A stretch of DNA of 64,000 bases from NCBI GenBank assembly GCA_012517355.1, contig JAAYVD010000117.1:62001-126000 (forward strand), read 5' to 3'. The notes under the pieces were generated by a model. The model had not been told where the DNA came from, did no database searches, and saw only the letters and a list, made by a program, of their open reading frames with translations. The DNA comes from Candidatus Rifleibacteriota bacterium. GTDB lineage: Bacteria > Muiribacteriota > Ozemobacteria > Ozemobacterales > Ozemobacteraceae. A program made the position numbers and the translations under genes. Positions 17,954 through 27,318 of the stretch are shown one piece after another (the stretch's first letter is position 1; each line of letters starts with the position of its first letter).

Positions 17954-19903
17954 TCAGGATTTCACATACCCGAGGACCTTGGCGCGGATGCTCTTGAGGA
18001 AATCCCGGCTGGCGCAGATGTCCGTCTCTGGTTCGCCCTCCCGGTGCAGGAAGACCACCCCGCCCGCCTGGGAAGCCAGGATGCCGGCGTCGGGATAGTC
18101 CAGGAGCCCCGGCGTGTCGATCAACAGCAGTTCGACCCGGCGCTTCATCTGGTCGAGCAGGTCGATCATGGCGACCGAGCCCAGCAGTTCGGAGGGGGTT
18201 GGCGGCAGCGGCCCCGAGGGCAGGAGGCCGAGGTTCTTCACGGAGGTGGTCTTCACCAGGCCGATGCCCTCTCCGCCGCACAACGCCGTGGTCAGCCCCT
18301 GGTGGTTCTCCAGGTCGAAGACGCGGTGCAGGGCTGGTTTGCGCAGGTTGGCGTCCACCAGCACCACCGAGTATCCCGCCTGCGCGAACAGCACCCCCAG
18401 GTTGGCGGTGAGCGTCGTGCGGCCCATTCCCCCCCGCGCCGAGCAGACCAGGATGATGCGGGTCTGGGACTCGGCCAGGGCGATCTGCAGGTTCGAGCAG
18501 AGCGTCCGGTACGGTTCCAGCCTGGGGGAATGCGGGTCGTTGAGGACGATCAGCCGGTCGTCATAGGGGCGCACCTGGACCGGATCAGGCTCGGGGAGGG
18601 CCAGCCGGATCGGGTTGAGGGCGGGGATCTGCATCAGCGCCTGGATCGGTTCCAGGGTGACCGGTCCGTGGGTGCCGCCGCCCATCAACACCTGGCCGCC
18701 CACCGACACGATCTCGGCCTTCATCGGGGCGGGGGTGTAGAGAAGGAAGATGGCCAGCAGTGAGCCGCTCAGAAAGGCCAGGATCTGCCGCTGACCGTAG
18801 GACAGCCCGATCGGCCGGGGTTCCTCCCGGTCCTTCTTCAGGACCTGGATCTGCCCGACGCTCGTGGATTGCTTCAGGCTCAGGTCCTCGAGTTTCATCA
18901 GGACGTCCCGGTACAGGCCCTCCAGGGACTGGCGGCGGGAGCGGAGGGCTTCCAGCTCGACCGAGGCCACCTGGACGGAGATTCCCGCCCCCGACAGGGT
19001 CTGGATCTTGTCGCGCAGCGCCTTGGCCCGGGCTTCCGCCTCCTCGATGCGTCGCTGCGTCTTGAGGAAGTCCGGGTTGAGCTCCTCGCGGTCGCGGACC
19101 CGGGAGAACCCCTTCAGCCGGCTTTCCAGGCGGTCGATCAGGTCGGTCACCGCGATCACCTTCGGGTGCTTCTCCCGGTAGGTCTTCAGCAGGTCGAACA
19201 GCCTGGCGCGGGCCTCCGAGAGGCTGTTGGAGGTCTCGGAGAAGGAACGGGTCAACTCGCGCGAGGAGACCACCTTGATGCGGGGCAGGGTCTGCAGGTG
19301 TTTCCGCCATTCCTCGATCTGGGTCTCGATGGCCTGGGCCTCCTCCTCGAGCGGGGCGGCTTCGGGAACGATCGTCGGCCCCCCGGGGCCGGTTTCGAGG
19401 CGGGCGATCTCCCCCCGGGCGGCTTCGAGCTTCTCCTGGAGGAGGGCTTTCTTCCGTTCCAGGGCCTGGATCTCCAGGTCGCTGGTCTCACAGGAATACT
19501 TCAAAAACCTCTCCGAGAGACTCTTGATCAGGTTGTCCCCCAGCTCCCGCAGGACATCCGGATCGGTGTTGCGCACGGTCAGCTTCACCAGGCCGGAGCC
19601 GGCGTCCTCCAGGGTGAACAGGTCCTGGGACATGGCGGTGGCCGGGTCCAGGCCGCAGGTCCGGCAGACCTCCTGGAGGGTCGCCTTCTGCGACAGGATG
19701 CCGTTCATCGAGGCGGCAAGGCCCGCCGCGGCCTCCTGGTCCGAGGCCAGGATCCGCAACAGCGCGGAGCTTTCGTACAGCGGCGGCAGGTGGTGGTTGA
19801 TGACCGTGGTCAACAGCACCGCGCAGGCGATGATGAAGAACGCCTGCTTCCGGTTCCGGCCGAGACTGCGTAGGATCCCTTCGAACAGGCTTTCCTGCGC
19901 CAT
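17954..19903 (-). CDS. Wzz/BY-kinase-type polysaccharide export protein
   Basis: This encodes 649 residues. Residue 20-45 is a membrane helix, followed by a Wzz-like periplasmic region with long coiled coils (about 60-390) and a second helix near 405. The cytosolic C-terminal ATPase has Walker A CSARGGMGRTTLTANLG near residue 505, Walker A' VVLVDANLRKP and IDTPGLLDYPDAG. This is the chain-length-control plus tyrosine-kinase layout used in exopolysaccharide export. The usual C-terminal Tyr cluster is absent (one Tyr in the last ten residues), so kinase regulation may differ. The start at 19903 follows GAGGAGG. Confidence 0.85.
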   Translation of the reverse strand: MAQESLFEGILRSLGRNRKQAFFIIACAVLLTTVINHHLPPLYESSALLRILASDQEAAAGLAASMNGILSQKATLQEVCRTCGLDPATAMSQDLFTLEDAGSGLVKLTVRNTDPDVLRELGDNLIKSLSERFLKYSCETSDLEIQALERKKALLQEKLEAARGEIARLETGPGGPTIVPEAAPLEEEAQAIETQIEEWRKHLQTLPRIKVVSSRELTRSFSETSNSLSEARARLFDLLKTYREKHPKVIAVTDLIDRLESRLKGFSRVRDREELNPDFLKTQRRIEEAEARAKALRDKIQTLSGAGISVQVASVELEALRSRRQSLEGLYRDVLMKLEDLSLKQSTSVGQIQVLKKDREEPRPIGLSYGQRQILAFLSGSLLAIFLLYTPAPMKAEIVSVGGQVLMGGGTHGPVTLEPIQALMQIPALNPIRLALPEPDPVQVRPYDDRLIVLNDPHSPRLEPYRTLCSNLQIALAESQTRIILVCSARGGMGRTTLTANLGVLFAQAGYSVVLVDANLRKPALHRVFDLENHQGLTTALCGGEGIGLVKTTSVKNLGLLPSGPLPPTPSELLGSVAMIDLLDQMKRRVELLLIDTPGLLDYPDAGILASQAGGVVFLHREGEPETDICASRDFLKSIRAKVLGYVKS

Positions 19904-19973
19904 GGGGTGCCTCCTCGAGCGAATTCTGTATGGCCCGGGTCGCGCAAGACCAGGGCCTGGAGAACCCATCGGC

Positions 19974-20008
19974 AAAAACCCCCGGAAACCTGAGACGGTT
20001 TCCGGGGG
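19974..20008 (-). terminator. Rho-independent terminator of the DegT aminotransferase gene
   Basis: A perfect 12-bp stem (19979-19990 with 19997-20008) with a 6-base loop is followed on the minus strand by TTTTT, 31 bp past the stop at 20040. Confidence 0.85.
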
Positions 20009-20039
20009 CGGATGGGACGGAAGGAGGCTGCCGGTGGGG

Positions 20040-21143
20040 TCAGCGGGTGAAGGCGTTGATGGTCTGGGCGACGAATTCCAGGCCGCCGGCGGGCATCTCC
20101 GGGTAGATGGGCAAAGCCAGGGTCCGCTTCGCGGCCTGCTCGGAGACGGGGAAGTCGCCCTCGCGGTGCTTGAGATACCCGAAGCATTCCTGCAGATGCA
20201 GAGGCAGCGGGTAGTAGATCGCGCAGCCGATGTGCTTCTCGGTCAGGTGCTGTTTGAGCTCGTCACGGCGGTCGACCGCGATGATGTACTGGTTGAAGAT
20301 GTGGAACCGCCCGTCGCGGCGGACCGGCCGGATCACCTTGGGGTTGTCCTGGAAGAAGTGGTCGTAGCGGTCGGCATTGCGCCGCCGGCCTTCCGTCCAG
20401 CCGGCCAGCAGGGGCAGTTTGGCCGAGATGACGACGGCCTGGATGGCGTCGAGGCGGCCGTTCATCCCGACCTCGGCGTGGAAATACTGCCGCTCGCCCC
20501 CGTGCACGCGCAGGGCCTTCATCCGCTTGTACAAGGCCTCGTCGTTGGTGGTGACCAGGCCTCCGTCGCCGAAGCAGCCCAGGTTCTTGCTCGGGAAGAA
20601 ACTGAAAGCGCCGACGTCTCCCATGGCCCCGGCCTGGGTGTCGCCGAACTTCGAGCCGATCGACTGGCAGGCGTCCTCGATGATCCGGAGGTTGTGCCGC
20701 CGGGCGACCGCCCGGATGGCGTCCATGTCGCAGCACTGCCCGTAGAGATGGACGGGCAGGATGGCTTTCGTGCGTTTGGAGATGGCCTTCTCGATCTTTC
20801 CCGCGTCGAGGTTGTAGGTGTCGGCTTCGATGTCGACGAAGACCGGCCGGGCCCCGACCCGGTGGATCGACCCGGCGGTGGCGAAGAAGGTGTAGGGCGT
20901 GGTGATGACCTCGTCGCCGGGGCCGATGCCGAGGCCCATCAGGGCCAGCAGCAGGGCGTCGGTGCCGGAACTGACCCCCAGGGCATGCTTCGCCCCGATG
21001 TACCCGGCCAGGTCCTTCTCCATCTTTTCCACCTTCGGGCCCAGAATGAAGCCTTGGGTCTCGATGACCTCCATCAGTTCGGGGAGGACCTTGTCTTTGT
21101 ACTGGGGATACTGGGGCTTCAGATCAAGAAGGGGAACGTTCAT
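20040..21143 (-). CDS. DegT/DnrJ/EryC1/StrS family aminotransferase
   Basis: This encodes 367 residues, the normal family length. It is a PLP-dependent sugar aminotransferase that installs an amino group on a nucleotide keto-sugar (C3 or C4). Diagnostic segments are GVSSGTDALLLALMGLGIG (cofactor phosphate region), ITTPYTFFATAGSI, EDACQSIGSKF, and the PLP lysine in FSFFPSKNLGCFGDGG near residue 185. GGAGG precedes the ATG, and a sigma-70 promoter lies upstream. The exact sugar cannot be told. Proximity to the Wzz-type gene suggests surface-glycan synthesis. Confidence 0.93.
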   Translation of the reverse strand: MNVPLLDLKPQYPQYKDKVLPELMEVIETQGFILGPKVEKMEKDLAGYIGAKHALGVSSGTDALLLALMGLGIGPGDEVITTPYTFFATAGSIHRVGARPVFVDIEADTYNLDAGKIEKAISKRTKAILPVHLYGQCCDMDAIRAVARRHNLRIIEDACQSIGSKFGDTQAGAMGDVGAFSFFPSKNLGCFGDGGLVTTNDEALYKRMKALRVHGGERQYFHAEVGMNGRLDAIQAVVISAKLPLLAGWTEGRRRNADRYDHFFQDNPKVIRPVRRDGRFHIFNQYIIAVDRRDELKQHLTEKHIGCAIYYPLPLHLQECFGYLKHREGDFPVSEQAAKRTLALPIYPEMPAGGLEFVAQTINAFTR

Positions 21144-21211
21144 CTCGCGCCTCCGGACGTGTTCCCTGGCAGGGGCCTGCCGGGGCCCGCGGATGGATCC
21201 GTGGGCCAGTC

Positions 21212-21240
21212 ACGCTAGCATGAAAGCCGCACGAGGTCAA
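21212..21240 (-). promoter_or_regulatory. Sigma-70-type promoter of the DegT gene
   Basis: On the minus strand, -35 TTGACC (21235-21240) is followed by a 17-bp spacer ending TGC (extended -10) and -10 TAGCGT (21212-21217). Confidence 0.65.
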
Positions 21241-21637
21241 CCGCCGCCGGGTGCCCGGGCCCCGCCCTGCGGCCTGGAGGCCAGGCCCCGGCGCGGGCTG
21301 CCGGCGAACCTTGCCGGCAGGCCCCGGCGGACGCGGGGGTCCGCCCCCGGCCCGGAGAAGGCTTCGCCGCCACCGACCGGCGAGAATCCCTGGTCCCCCG
21401 CGACGGAGGCCTCCTCCGGCGCGAAGGCATGTCGCTTGGAAGGAAGAGCCTTGCCGTGGATGAACGTGGCTTTTCGCGGATCATTTCGGAGGAGATCCCC
21501 GTCCATCCGCGAACCTCCTTGGCAAAAATCCCTCCGGGCACCGGTCAAGACGCAGCGAGCCGCTTTTCCAAGCCTGCTGCCAGACCCTCGGTGACTCGCC
21601 CATGGGGTGAAGGTGGCGCCCGGACAGCCATCCATGC

Positions 21638-21650
21638 TATATTCCCCCCC
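21638..21650 (+). promoter_or_regulatory. -10 element directly abutting obg (possible leaderless start)
   Basis: TATATT (21638-21643) is followed by seven C residues and then the GTG start of obg. With normal spacing, transcription would begin at the GTG itself. No ribosome-binding site and no convincing -35 are seen. Confidence 0.45.
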
Positions 21651-22943
21651 GTGAAATTCGTTGACGAACTCGTGATCGACGTCGAATCCGGCAAGGGCGG
21701 GGACGGCATGGTGGCCTTCCGCCGCGAGAAGTTCGTTCCCTTCGGCGGCCCTTCGGGAGGGGACGGCGGCAGGGGGGGCGATGTCGTCCTGGTCGCCACC
21801 CGCGACCTCAACACCCTGTTCGAACTGGGCTTCCAGCGGCTGTACGAGGGCGAGCCCGGCCAGAAGGGGATGGCCAAGGACATGGAGGGCGCGGGTGGCC
21901 GCGACTGCCTGGTGAAGGTCCCCGTGGGCACTCTCGTCTTCCGCGAAGACACGGGGGAACTGGTCTGCGACCTGGCCGAGGCGGGCGCCCGCTACGTGGT
22001 GGCCCGTGGCGGCCGGGGGGGGAAGGGCAACGCCCGGTTCGCCACCTCGGTGCGGCGGGCCCCCCGCATCGCGGAAAAGGGCGAGCCCGGCGAGCGGTTC
22101 CGCCTCCGTCTCGAGCTGAAACTCCTGGCCGACGTCGGCCTGGTCGGCCTGCCCAACGCCGGCAAGTCCACCCTGCTGGCCGCGGTCAGCAACGCCCGGC
22201 CCAAGGTGGCCGACTACCCCTTCACCACGCTGGTGCCGCACCTGGGCATCGTCAAGCGGGAAGGCCGGCGGGCCTTCTGCATGGCCGACCTGCCGGGCCT
22301 GATCGAGGGGGCCCACGCCGGCACCGGCCTGGGCATCCAGTTCCTGAAGCACATCGAACGGACCCGGCTGCTGCTGCACCTGGTCGACCTCGGCACCCAG
22401 GACCGGGCCGAGGCCCGCCGGGCCTTCCAGACCATCCTCGCGGAGTTGCAGGAATACGACCCCGCCCTGCTGGCGAAGCCCATGATCGTGGCGGTCACCA
22501 AGATGGATCTCCCCGACGCCCGGGAGAACTGGCCCGCCTTCCGCACCTGGCTCAAACGCCAGGGGTGCGAGGCGGTGGCGATCTCGGCCGCCACCCGGGA
22601 CGGCCTGGGCCCGCTCCTCGACCTGGTGGCCACCACCCTCGACCGCACCCCCGCCCCCGCTCCGGAACCCGTTTCCGACGCCCGGCCGGCGGGGAGGGTC
22701 TTCGAGTATCTCGCCCCCTTCGAACTGGTCCGCGTGGGGCCTGGCCAGTGGCAGGCCAACGGCCGCGAGATCGAGCGCCTGGTGGCGATGACCGATTTCA
22801 CCAGTGACGAAGCCGTCCTGCGGTTCAAGCGGAAAGTGCAGAAGATGGGGTTCCTCGACGAGCTGGCCCGCCAGCAGGCCGACGGCGAGGACATCGTCAG
22901 CATCGGGGAGATGGAATTCCAGGTCCGGGAGTTCGCTCTTTGA
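21651..22943 (+). CDS. obg: Obg/CgtA ribosome-associated GTPase
   Basis: This encodes 430 residues. The Obg glycine-rich fold (1 to about 158; VKFVDELVIDVESGKGGDG start), the GTPase domain (G1 GLPNAGKST, G3 DLPGLIEGA, G4 TKMDL) and a C-terminal OCT domain (about 350-430) are all present. Obg binds the 50S subunit and acts in ribosome maturation and the stringent response. The start is GTG at 21651, where homology begins; no ribosome-binding site precedes it. It heads an overlapping cluster with nadD, lcp, queA, tgt and a TPR gene. Confidence 0.96.
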   Translation: MKFVDELVIDVESGKGGDGMVAFRREKFVPFGGPSGGDGGRGGDVVLVATRDLNTLFELGFQRLYEGEPGQKGMAKDMEGAGGRDCLVKVPVGTLVFREDTGELVCDLAEAGARYVVARGGRGGKGNARFATSVRRAPRIAEKGEPGERFRLRLELKLLADVGLVGLPNAGKSTLLAAVSNARPKVADYPFTTLVPHLGIVKREGRRAFCMADLPGLIEGAHAGTGLGIQFLKHIERTRLLLHLVDLGTQDRAEARRAFQTILAELQEYDPALLAKPMIVAVTKMDLPDARENWPAFRTWLKRQGCEAVAISAATRDGLGPLLDLVATTLDRTPAPAPEPVSDARPAGRVFEYLAPFELVRVGPGQWQANGREIERLVAMTDFTSDEAVLRFKRKVQKMGFLDELARQQADGEDIVSIGEMEFQVREFAL

Positions 22944-24094
22944 AGGTCGGCCTGTTCGGCGGGAGTTTCAACCCGGTCCATCTCCAGCACCTCGCCATCG
23001 GCGAGCAGGTGCTGGCCCAGGCCGGCTTCGACGAGGTCTGGCTGGTTCCCGTCTTCCGGCCCGTCCACAAGCCGGGCTCCGACCTGCTCCCCTTCGACCG
23101 CCGCTGGGAGCTCCTCGAGGCCGCGGTCGACGGGCACCCCGGCCTGCGGGTGTGCGATCTCGAGCGCCGGTTGGGCGGGCCGTCCTACACCGTCCGCCTC
23201 GTCCGCCATCTGCGGAAGCGGTTCCCGGACGACGAGTTCCACCTCGTCATCGGCAGCGACTCCCTGCGCGACCTCCCGACCTGGAAGGACGCCGACGTCC
23301 TGGTCCGGGAGGTCCGCTTCGTCGTCGTCGCCCGACCCGGTGTGACGGAGGACCTCCCCCTGCCCGGGCCCGGCAGCCGCTGGGTGACGATGGAGCCCCA
23401 TCCGGCCTCCTCGACCACCATCCGGGCCGCCCTCCGCCAGGGACGTTGCCGGGGCCTTCCCGTACCGCCGGCCACCCTCGCCCGCATCGTGGCCGGAGAC
23501 CTCTACGACTGCCAGGGCCCGGTCTACCGCGGCTGGATCTCGGCGGTCCGGGAACGGGAGGCCGCCCTGCCGCCCTCCTTCCGAGCCCACCTCGATGGAG
23601 TGGCCCGGCAGGCCGCCGAATATGCCGCCGCCCTGGGTCTCGACCCCCGGGCCGGCTTTCTCGCCGGGCTCGCCCACGACCTGTTCCGGCTGGCGGAGGA
23701 AACCGACCTGGAGAAATGGAGCAGGTTGGCGCCGGGCACCCCCTCCCGTCTGGAGTCCACGATCCCCATGCTGGCCCACGGCCGGGCTGCTGCCGGCTTC
23801 CTGACCACCCTCCGCCCCGCCGTCCCGCGGGAGGTGGTGGCGGCGGTGCGGGCCCACACCTTCCCGCAGCTCCGCATGGCCCCCATGGCCCAGGCCCTGG
23901 TCCTGGGAGACGCCCTGGAGCCCGGCCGCGGCAAACCTGAATGGGACGCCATCCGCCAGGCCCACTGGTCGCTGGCCGAGAAGTTCCGCCAGGTGGTGGC
24001 CCGCAAGCGGGAAAAGGCCCGTCGCCGCCAGGCCGGGGGGCGGTCGCCGGTCCCCCCGCCCGCGACCGCGGGCCTGCCGGTCCCCCATGACTAG
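22940..24094 (+). CDS. nadD: NadD-HD (YqeK-like) fusion: nicotinate-nucleotide adenylyltransferase plus HD phosphohydrolase
   Basis: This encodes 384 residues. Residues 1 to about 195 are NadD, which adenylates nicotinate mononucleotide in NAD synthesis: GLFGGSFNPVHLQHL and the SSTTIR motif. Residues about 215-360 are an HD domain like YqeK (diadenosine tetraphosphate hydrolase), with HLDGVARQA, LAHDLFR and PMLAHGRAAAG, and ALVLGDALEP in the position of YqeK's LADYIEP. In most bacteria these are two adjacent genes. The TTG start at 22940 overlaps the obg stop by four bases (TTGA). Confidence 0.9.
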   Translation: MKVGLFGGSFNPVHLQHLAIGEQVLAQAGFDEVWLVPVFRPVHKPGSDLLPFDRRWELLEAAVDGHPGLRVCDLERRLGGPSYTVRLVRHLRKRFPDDEFHLVIGSDSLRDLPTWKDADVLVREVRFVVVARPGVTEDLPLPGPGSRWVTMEPHPASSTTIRAALRQGRCRGLPVPPATLARIVAGDLYDCQGPVYRGWISAVREREAALPPSFRAHLDGVARQAAEYAAALGLDPRAGFLAGLAHDLFRLAEETDLEKWSRLAPGTPSRLESTIPMLAHGRAAAGFLTTLRPAVPREVVAAVRAHTFPQLRMAPMAQALVLGDALEPGRGKPEWDAIRQAHWSLAEKFRQVVARKREKARRRQAGGRSPVPPPATAGLPVPHD

Positions 24095-25163
24095 GCCTGG
24101 CGGCTTCCCCTCCGCGGAATCCGGTCCCCGCGGCAGCCGGACGGGCGTCGACCGCCGCCGGGGGGCGGTTCCGTCCGGGCTGCTCCTGGTCCTGTTCCTG
24201 GGGCTCCTCGTCGTCTTCTTCGGGGCCTTGGCCAAGAAGTGGGCCCTGGTGTCCGCCCCCCGCGACTGGGTGCTGACCGAGACGGGTTCCTCGGGCTCCG
24301 AACCCGGGCGGGGCGGGCGGATGAACTTCCTGGTCATGGGCATCGACTCGGTCGAGGGCACCCACCGCACCGACACCATGTTCCTGCTGGGAGTCGATCC
24401 GGCCGGGAAGAAGGTGGCGATCATGTCCATCCCGCGCGACACCCGGGTGGTGATCAACGGCACCGGTCGCAAGATCAACGAGGTGATGGCGCGCTACGGC
24501 GAGTATGTCCTGCGCTCGATGATCGAGAATCTCATGGAGATCCGCATCAACCGGGCGGTCAAGATCGACTTCCAGGGGTTCGTCCGGGTCATCGACCTGA
24601 TGGGCGGGGTGGACGTCGACATCGAGCACCCCATGCACTACGACGACAACTGGGGCAAGCTCCACATCCATTTCGACAAGGGGCCCGCCCATCTCGACGG
24701 CCAGAAGGCCCTCGAATACGTGCGGTTCCGGGGGGACCCCAGCGCGGACCTCGGGCGGATCAAGCGGCAGCAGCGGTTCCTGGCGGCCGTGGTGAACAAG
24801 CTGCAGACCCCCGCCATGGTGGTGCGTCTGCCCGGCATCATCGCCGAAGCCCTGGGCCACGTGGAGACCGACCTGTCGCTGGCCGAGGCCCTCGACCTGG
24901 GCAAGGCCCTGCACGGGGGCGGGATCAGCCTGCAGACCATGTCGCTGCCGGGCGAAGCCCGGTACGTCGACAAGATCAGCTTCTTCCTCCCCTACAAGGA
25001 CGAGGCGCTGCGCATCGGCGCCAAGCACTATTCCAATCTCCTGGTGATGGAACTGGACGCCGCCTTCTCGGTGCCGCCCACCCCCGCCGCCTCACCGCCT
25101 GCGGGCCCCGTCGCTTCGGGTCCGGAGCCCCTTTCCGCCAGCGGCCCCGGATCACCGCCGTGA
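24087..25163 (+). CDS. LytR-CpsA-Psr (LCP) family protein
   Basis: This encodes 358 residues. A cytosolic basic N-terminus is followed by a membrane helix (about 33-52) and the LCP domain (about 75-270): NFLVMGIDSVEGTHRTDTM, IMSIPRDTRVVI with the conserved catalytic-site Arg, and YVRFRGDPSADLGRIKRQQ. LCP enzymes transfer lipid-linked glycans to the cell wall or related acceptors; their acceptor in a Gram-negative envelope is uncertain. It overlaps nadD by eight bases and queA by four. The C-terminus is Pro/Ala-rich. Confidence 0.9.
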   Translation: MTRPGGFPSAESGPRGSRTGVDRRRGAVPSGLLLVLFLGLLVVFFGALAKKWALVSAPRDWVLTETGSSGSEPGRGGRMNFLVMGIDSVEGTHRTDTMFLLGVDPAGKKVAIMSIPRDTRVVINGTGRKINEVMARYGEYVLRSMIENLMEIRINRAVKIDFQGFVRVIDLMGGVDVDIEHPMHYDDNWGKLHIHFDKGPAHLDGQKALEYVRFRGDPSADLGRIKRQQRFLAAVVNKLQTPAMVVRLPGIIAEALGHVETDLSLAEALDLGKALHGGGISLQTMSLPGEARYVDKISFFLPYKDEALRIGAKHYSNLLVMELDAAFSVPPTPAASPPAGPVASGPEPLSASGPGSPP

Positions 25164-26182
25164 AGGCCGACCTGTTCACCTTCGACCTGCCGCCCGGGCT
25201 GATCGCCCAGGTGCCCGCCCCGTCCCGCCCGGCTTCCCGGCTGCTCGTCCTCGACCGGGCCTCGGGGGAACTGGCCCACCGCACGTTCGCCGACCTCGCC
25301 GACCTGATCCCCCCTGGCGACCTGCTGGTCGTCAACCGGTCGCGGGTCATCCCCGCCCGCCTGTTCACCGTCGCAGAGGATGGGCGGAAGCCTTCCGAGA
25401 TCCTGTTCATCGAGGACCTCGGCCAGGGATGCTGCACCGCCATGGTCCGGCCGGGGCGCCGGTTCCGCCCGGGGGCCAGCCATCCCCTGCCGGGAGGCGC
25501 GGCGGCCACCGTCCTGGAGGTCCGGCCGGACGGGCTGCGGGTGCTGCGCATCGAGGGGGCCCCCGACAGCGTCGAGGTGTTCCGGCAGCATGGGGAGATG
25601 CCCCTTCCCCCCTACATCACCTCGCGGGAGAGCCCTCCCGACCGCTACCAGACCGTCTTCGCCCGCGAGGAGGGCTCGGTGGCGGCCCCCACCGCGGGCC
25701 TGCATTTCGACGACCCCCTCCTCGACCGCCTGCGCCAGCGCGGGGTCGGCATCGGGGAGATCCTGCTGCACGTCGGCCCCGGCACCTTCAAGCCGATCGA
25801 GACCGGGGAGATCGAGGACCACGTCATGCACGCCGAGCGGTTCCGCATCGATCCTGACCTGGCCGCGGCTTTCGCGGCCACCAGGGCCCGGGGCGGGAAG
25901 GTCTGGGCCTGCGGCACCACCACCGTGCGCACCCTCGAGTCGGCCCTCCGGCCAGACGGAGCCCTGGCTACCGGGTGGCAGGAGACCCGGATCTTCCTGC
26001 GGCCCGGCCACGTCTTCCGGGCCGTCGACCACCTGATCACCAACTTCCACCTGCCGCGTTCGACCCTGCTGGTGCTGGTGGCCGCCTTCGCCACCCGGGA
26101 ACGGGTGCTGGAGGCCTACCGGCAGGCGGTGGCGGCCGGCTACCGGTTCTTCAGTTTCGGAGACGCGATGCTGATCCTATGA
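25160..26182 (+). CDS. queA: S-adenosylmethionine:tRNA ribosyltransferase-isomerase
   Basis: This encodes 340 residues. QueA transfers the ribosyl moiety of SAM to preQ1 in tRNA, giving epoxyqueuosine. Diagnostic segments are FDLPPGLIAQVPAPSRPASRLL, LLVVNRSRVIPARLF, APTAGLHFDD, GPGTFKPIETGEIEDHVMHA and FHLPRSTLLVLVAAF. The GTG start at 25160 overlaps the LCP stop (GTGA). The stop overlaps the tgt ATG (ATGA), so the two queuosine genes are coupled. Confidence 0.97.
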   Translation: MKADLFTFDLPPGLIAQVPAPSRPASRLLVLDRASGELAHRTFADLADLIPPGDLLVVNRSRVIPARLFTVAEDGRKPSEILFIEDLGQGCCTAMVRPGRRFRPGASHPLPGGAAATVLEVRPDGLRVLRIEGAPDSVEVFRQHGEMPLPPYITSRESPPDRYQTVFAREEGSVAAPTAGLHFDDPLLDRLRQRGVGIGEILLHVGPGTFKPIETGEIEDHVMHAERFRIDPDLAAAFAATRARGGKVWACGTTTVRTLESALRPDGALATGWQETRIFLRPGHVFRAVDHLITNFHLPRSTLLVLVAAFATRERVLEAYRQAVAAGYRFFSFGDAMLIL

Positions 26183-27318
26183 CCACCCCCGCCTTCCGCT
26201 TCACCGTCGAACACGAGTCCGCCGACTGCCTGGCCCGCACCGGACGGTTGCAGACCCGGCGCGGCGAGGTCCGCACCCCGGTCTACATGCCCGTGGGGAC
26301 GGCCGGCTCGGTCAAGACCCTGTCCCCCGACGAGGTTCGCGCCGCCGGCGCCTCGATCATCCTGGGCAACACCTACCACCTGTTCCTGCGGCCCGGCACC
26401 GAAGTGCTGGAGCGGTTCGGCGGCCTGCACCGGTTCATGGCCTGGGACCGCCCCCTCCTGACCGATTCGGGCGGCTTCCAGGTCTTCTCGCTGAAGAAGC
26501 TGAACAAAATCACCGACGAGGGGGTGCTGTTCGCCTCCCACCTCGACGGGGCCCGCCACTGGCTCACGCCGGAGGAATCCATGCGCATCCAGCGGGCCAT
26601 CGGTGCGGAAATCATGATGGTCCTGGACGAGTGCTGCCCCTACCCGGCCGACGAGACGACCGCGCGGCAGGCGCTCGAGCGGTCCGCCCGCTGGGCCGCC
26701 CGCTGCCGGGCCGACCATCCGGCGATGCGGGAGGGACAGGCCCTGTTCGGCATCGTCCAGGGCTCGACCTTCCTCCCCCTGCGCCTCGAGTCGCTGGCGC
26801 GCACCGCCGAGGTCGGGTTCGACGGCCTGGCCGTCGGTGGGCTGTCGGTGGGCGAGCCCAAAGCCGAGATGCTCCGCATCCTCGACGGCCTGATGCCCGC
26901 CATGCCGCGCGACCTGCCCCGGTACCTGATGGGGGTGGGCAGCCCGGAAGACCTGTTCTACGGGGTGGAGCGGGGCATCGACATGTTCGATTGCGTCCTG
27001 GCCACCCGGATCGCCCGGCACGGGGCGGCTTTCACCCGCCGGGGGCGCATCGATCTGACTGCTCTGCCCTGGCGGTTTTCCGACGAGCCGATCGATTCGG
27101 GCTGTCGCTGCTACGCCTGTCGCACCTTTTCCCGCGGGTATCTGCGGCACCTGTTCAAGGCGAAGGAAATGCTGGCCATGCGATTGGCGAGCTTGCACAA
27201 CATCACGTTTCTCATTACCCTGATGGAGGAGATCCGCGAGGCCATCCCCCAGGGCCGGTTCCTTGCCCTGCAACGGGAGTTCCTGGACGGCTATCTCAAA
27301 CAGGAGGATCGGGCGTGA
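26179..27318 (+). CDS. tgt: tRNA-guanine transglycosylase
   Basis: This encodes 379 residues. It exchanges guanine-34 for preQ1 in GUN-anticodon tRNAs, the step before QueA. The segments TPVYMPVGTAGSVK, LTDSGGFQVFSL (catalytic-site Asp), GGLSVGEPKAEM, MFDCVLATRIARHG (nucleophilic Asp region) and the zinc site CRCYACRTFSRGYLRHL are all present. In the nucleophile loop, Ala replaces the usual Pro (VLATR for VMPTR). ATGA overlap with queA. Confidence 0.97.
   Translation: MTTPAFRFTVEHESADCLARTGRLQTRRGEVRTPVYMPVGTAGSVKTLSPDEVRAAGASIILGNTYHLFLRPGTEVLERFGGLHRFMAWDRPLLTDSGGFQVFSLKKLNKITDEGVLFASHLDGARHWLTPEESMRIQRAIGAEIMMVLDECCPYPADETTARQALERSARWAARCRADHPAMREGQALFGIVQGSTFLPLRLESLARTAEVGFDGLAVGGLSVGEPKAEMLRILDGLMPAMPRDLPRYLMGVGSPEDLFYGVERGIDMFDCVLATRIARHGAAFTRRGRIDLTALPWRFSDEPIDSGCRCYACRTFSRGYLRHLFKAKEMLAMRLASLHNITFLITLMEEIREAIPQGRFLALQREFLDGYLKQEDRA

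Larger units (their letters stand above)
21144..21650. other. Divergent intergenic region, GC palindromes
   Basis: This contains the DegT promoter, several strong GC palindromes (for example ctgccggc/gccggcag at 21298-21320) and the obg -10. The frame open upstream of obg does not read like protein. I see no gene. Confidence 0.55.

Noticed and set aside
21429-21650. N-terminal extension of Obg
   Set aside because: The frame is open but the translated text is not protein-like, and Obg homology starts exactly at the GTG at 21651.
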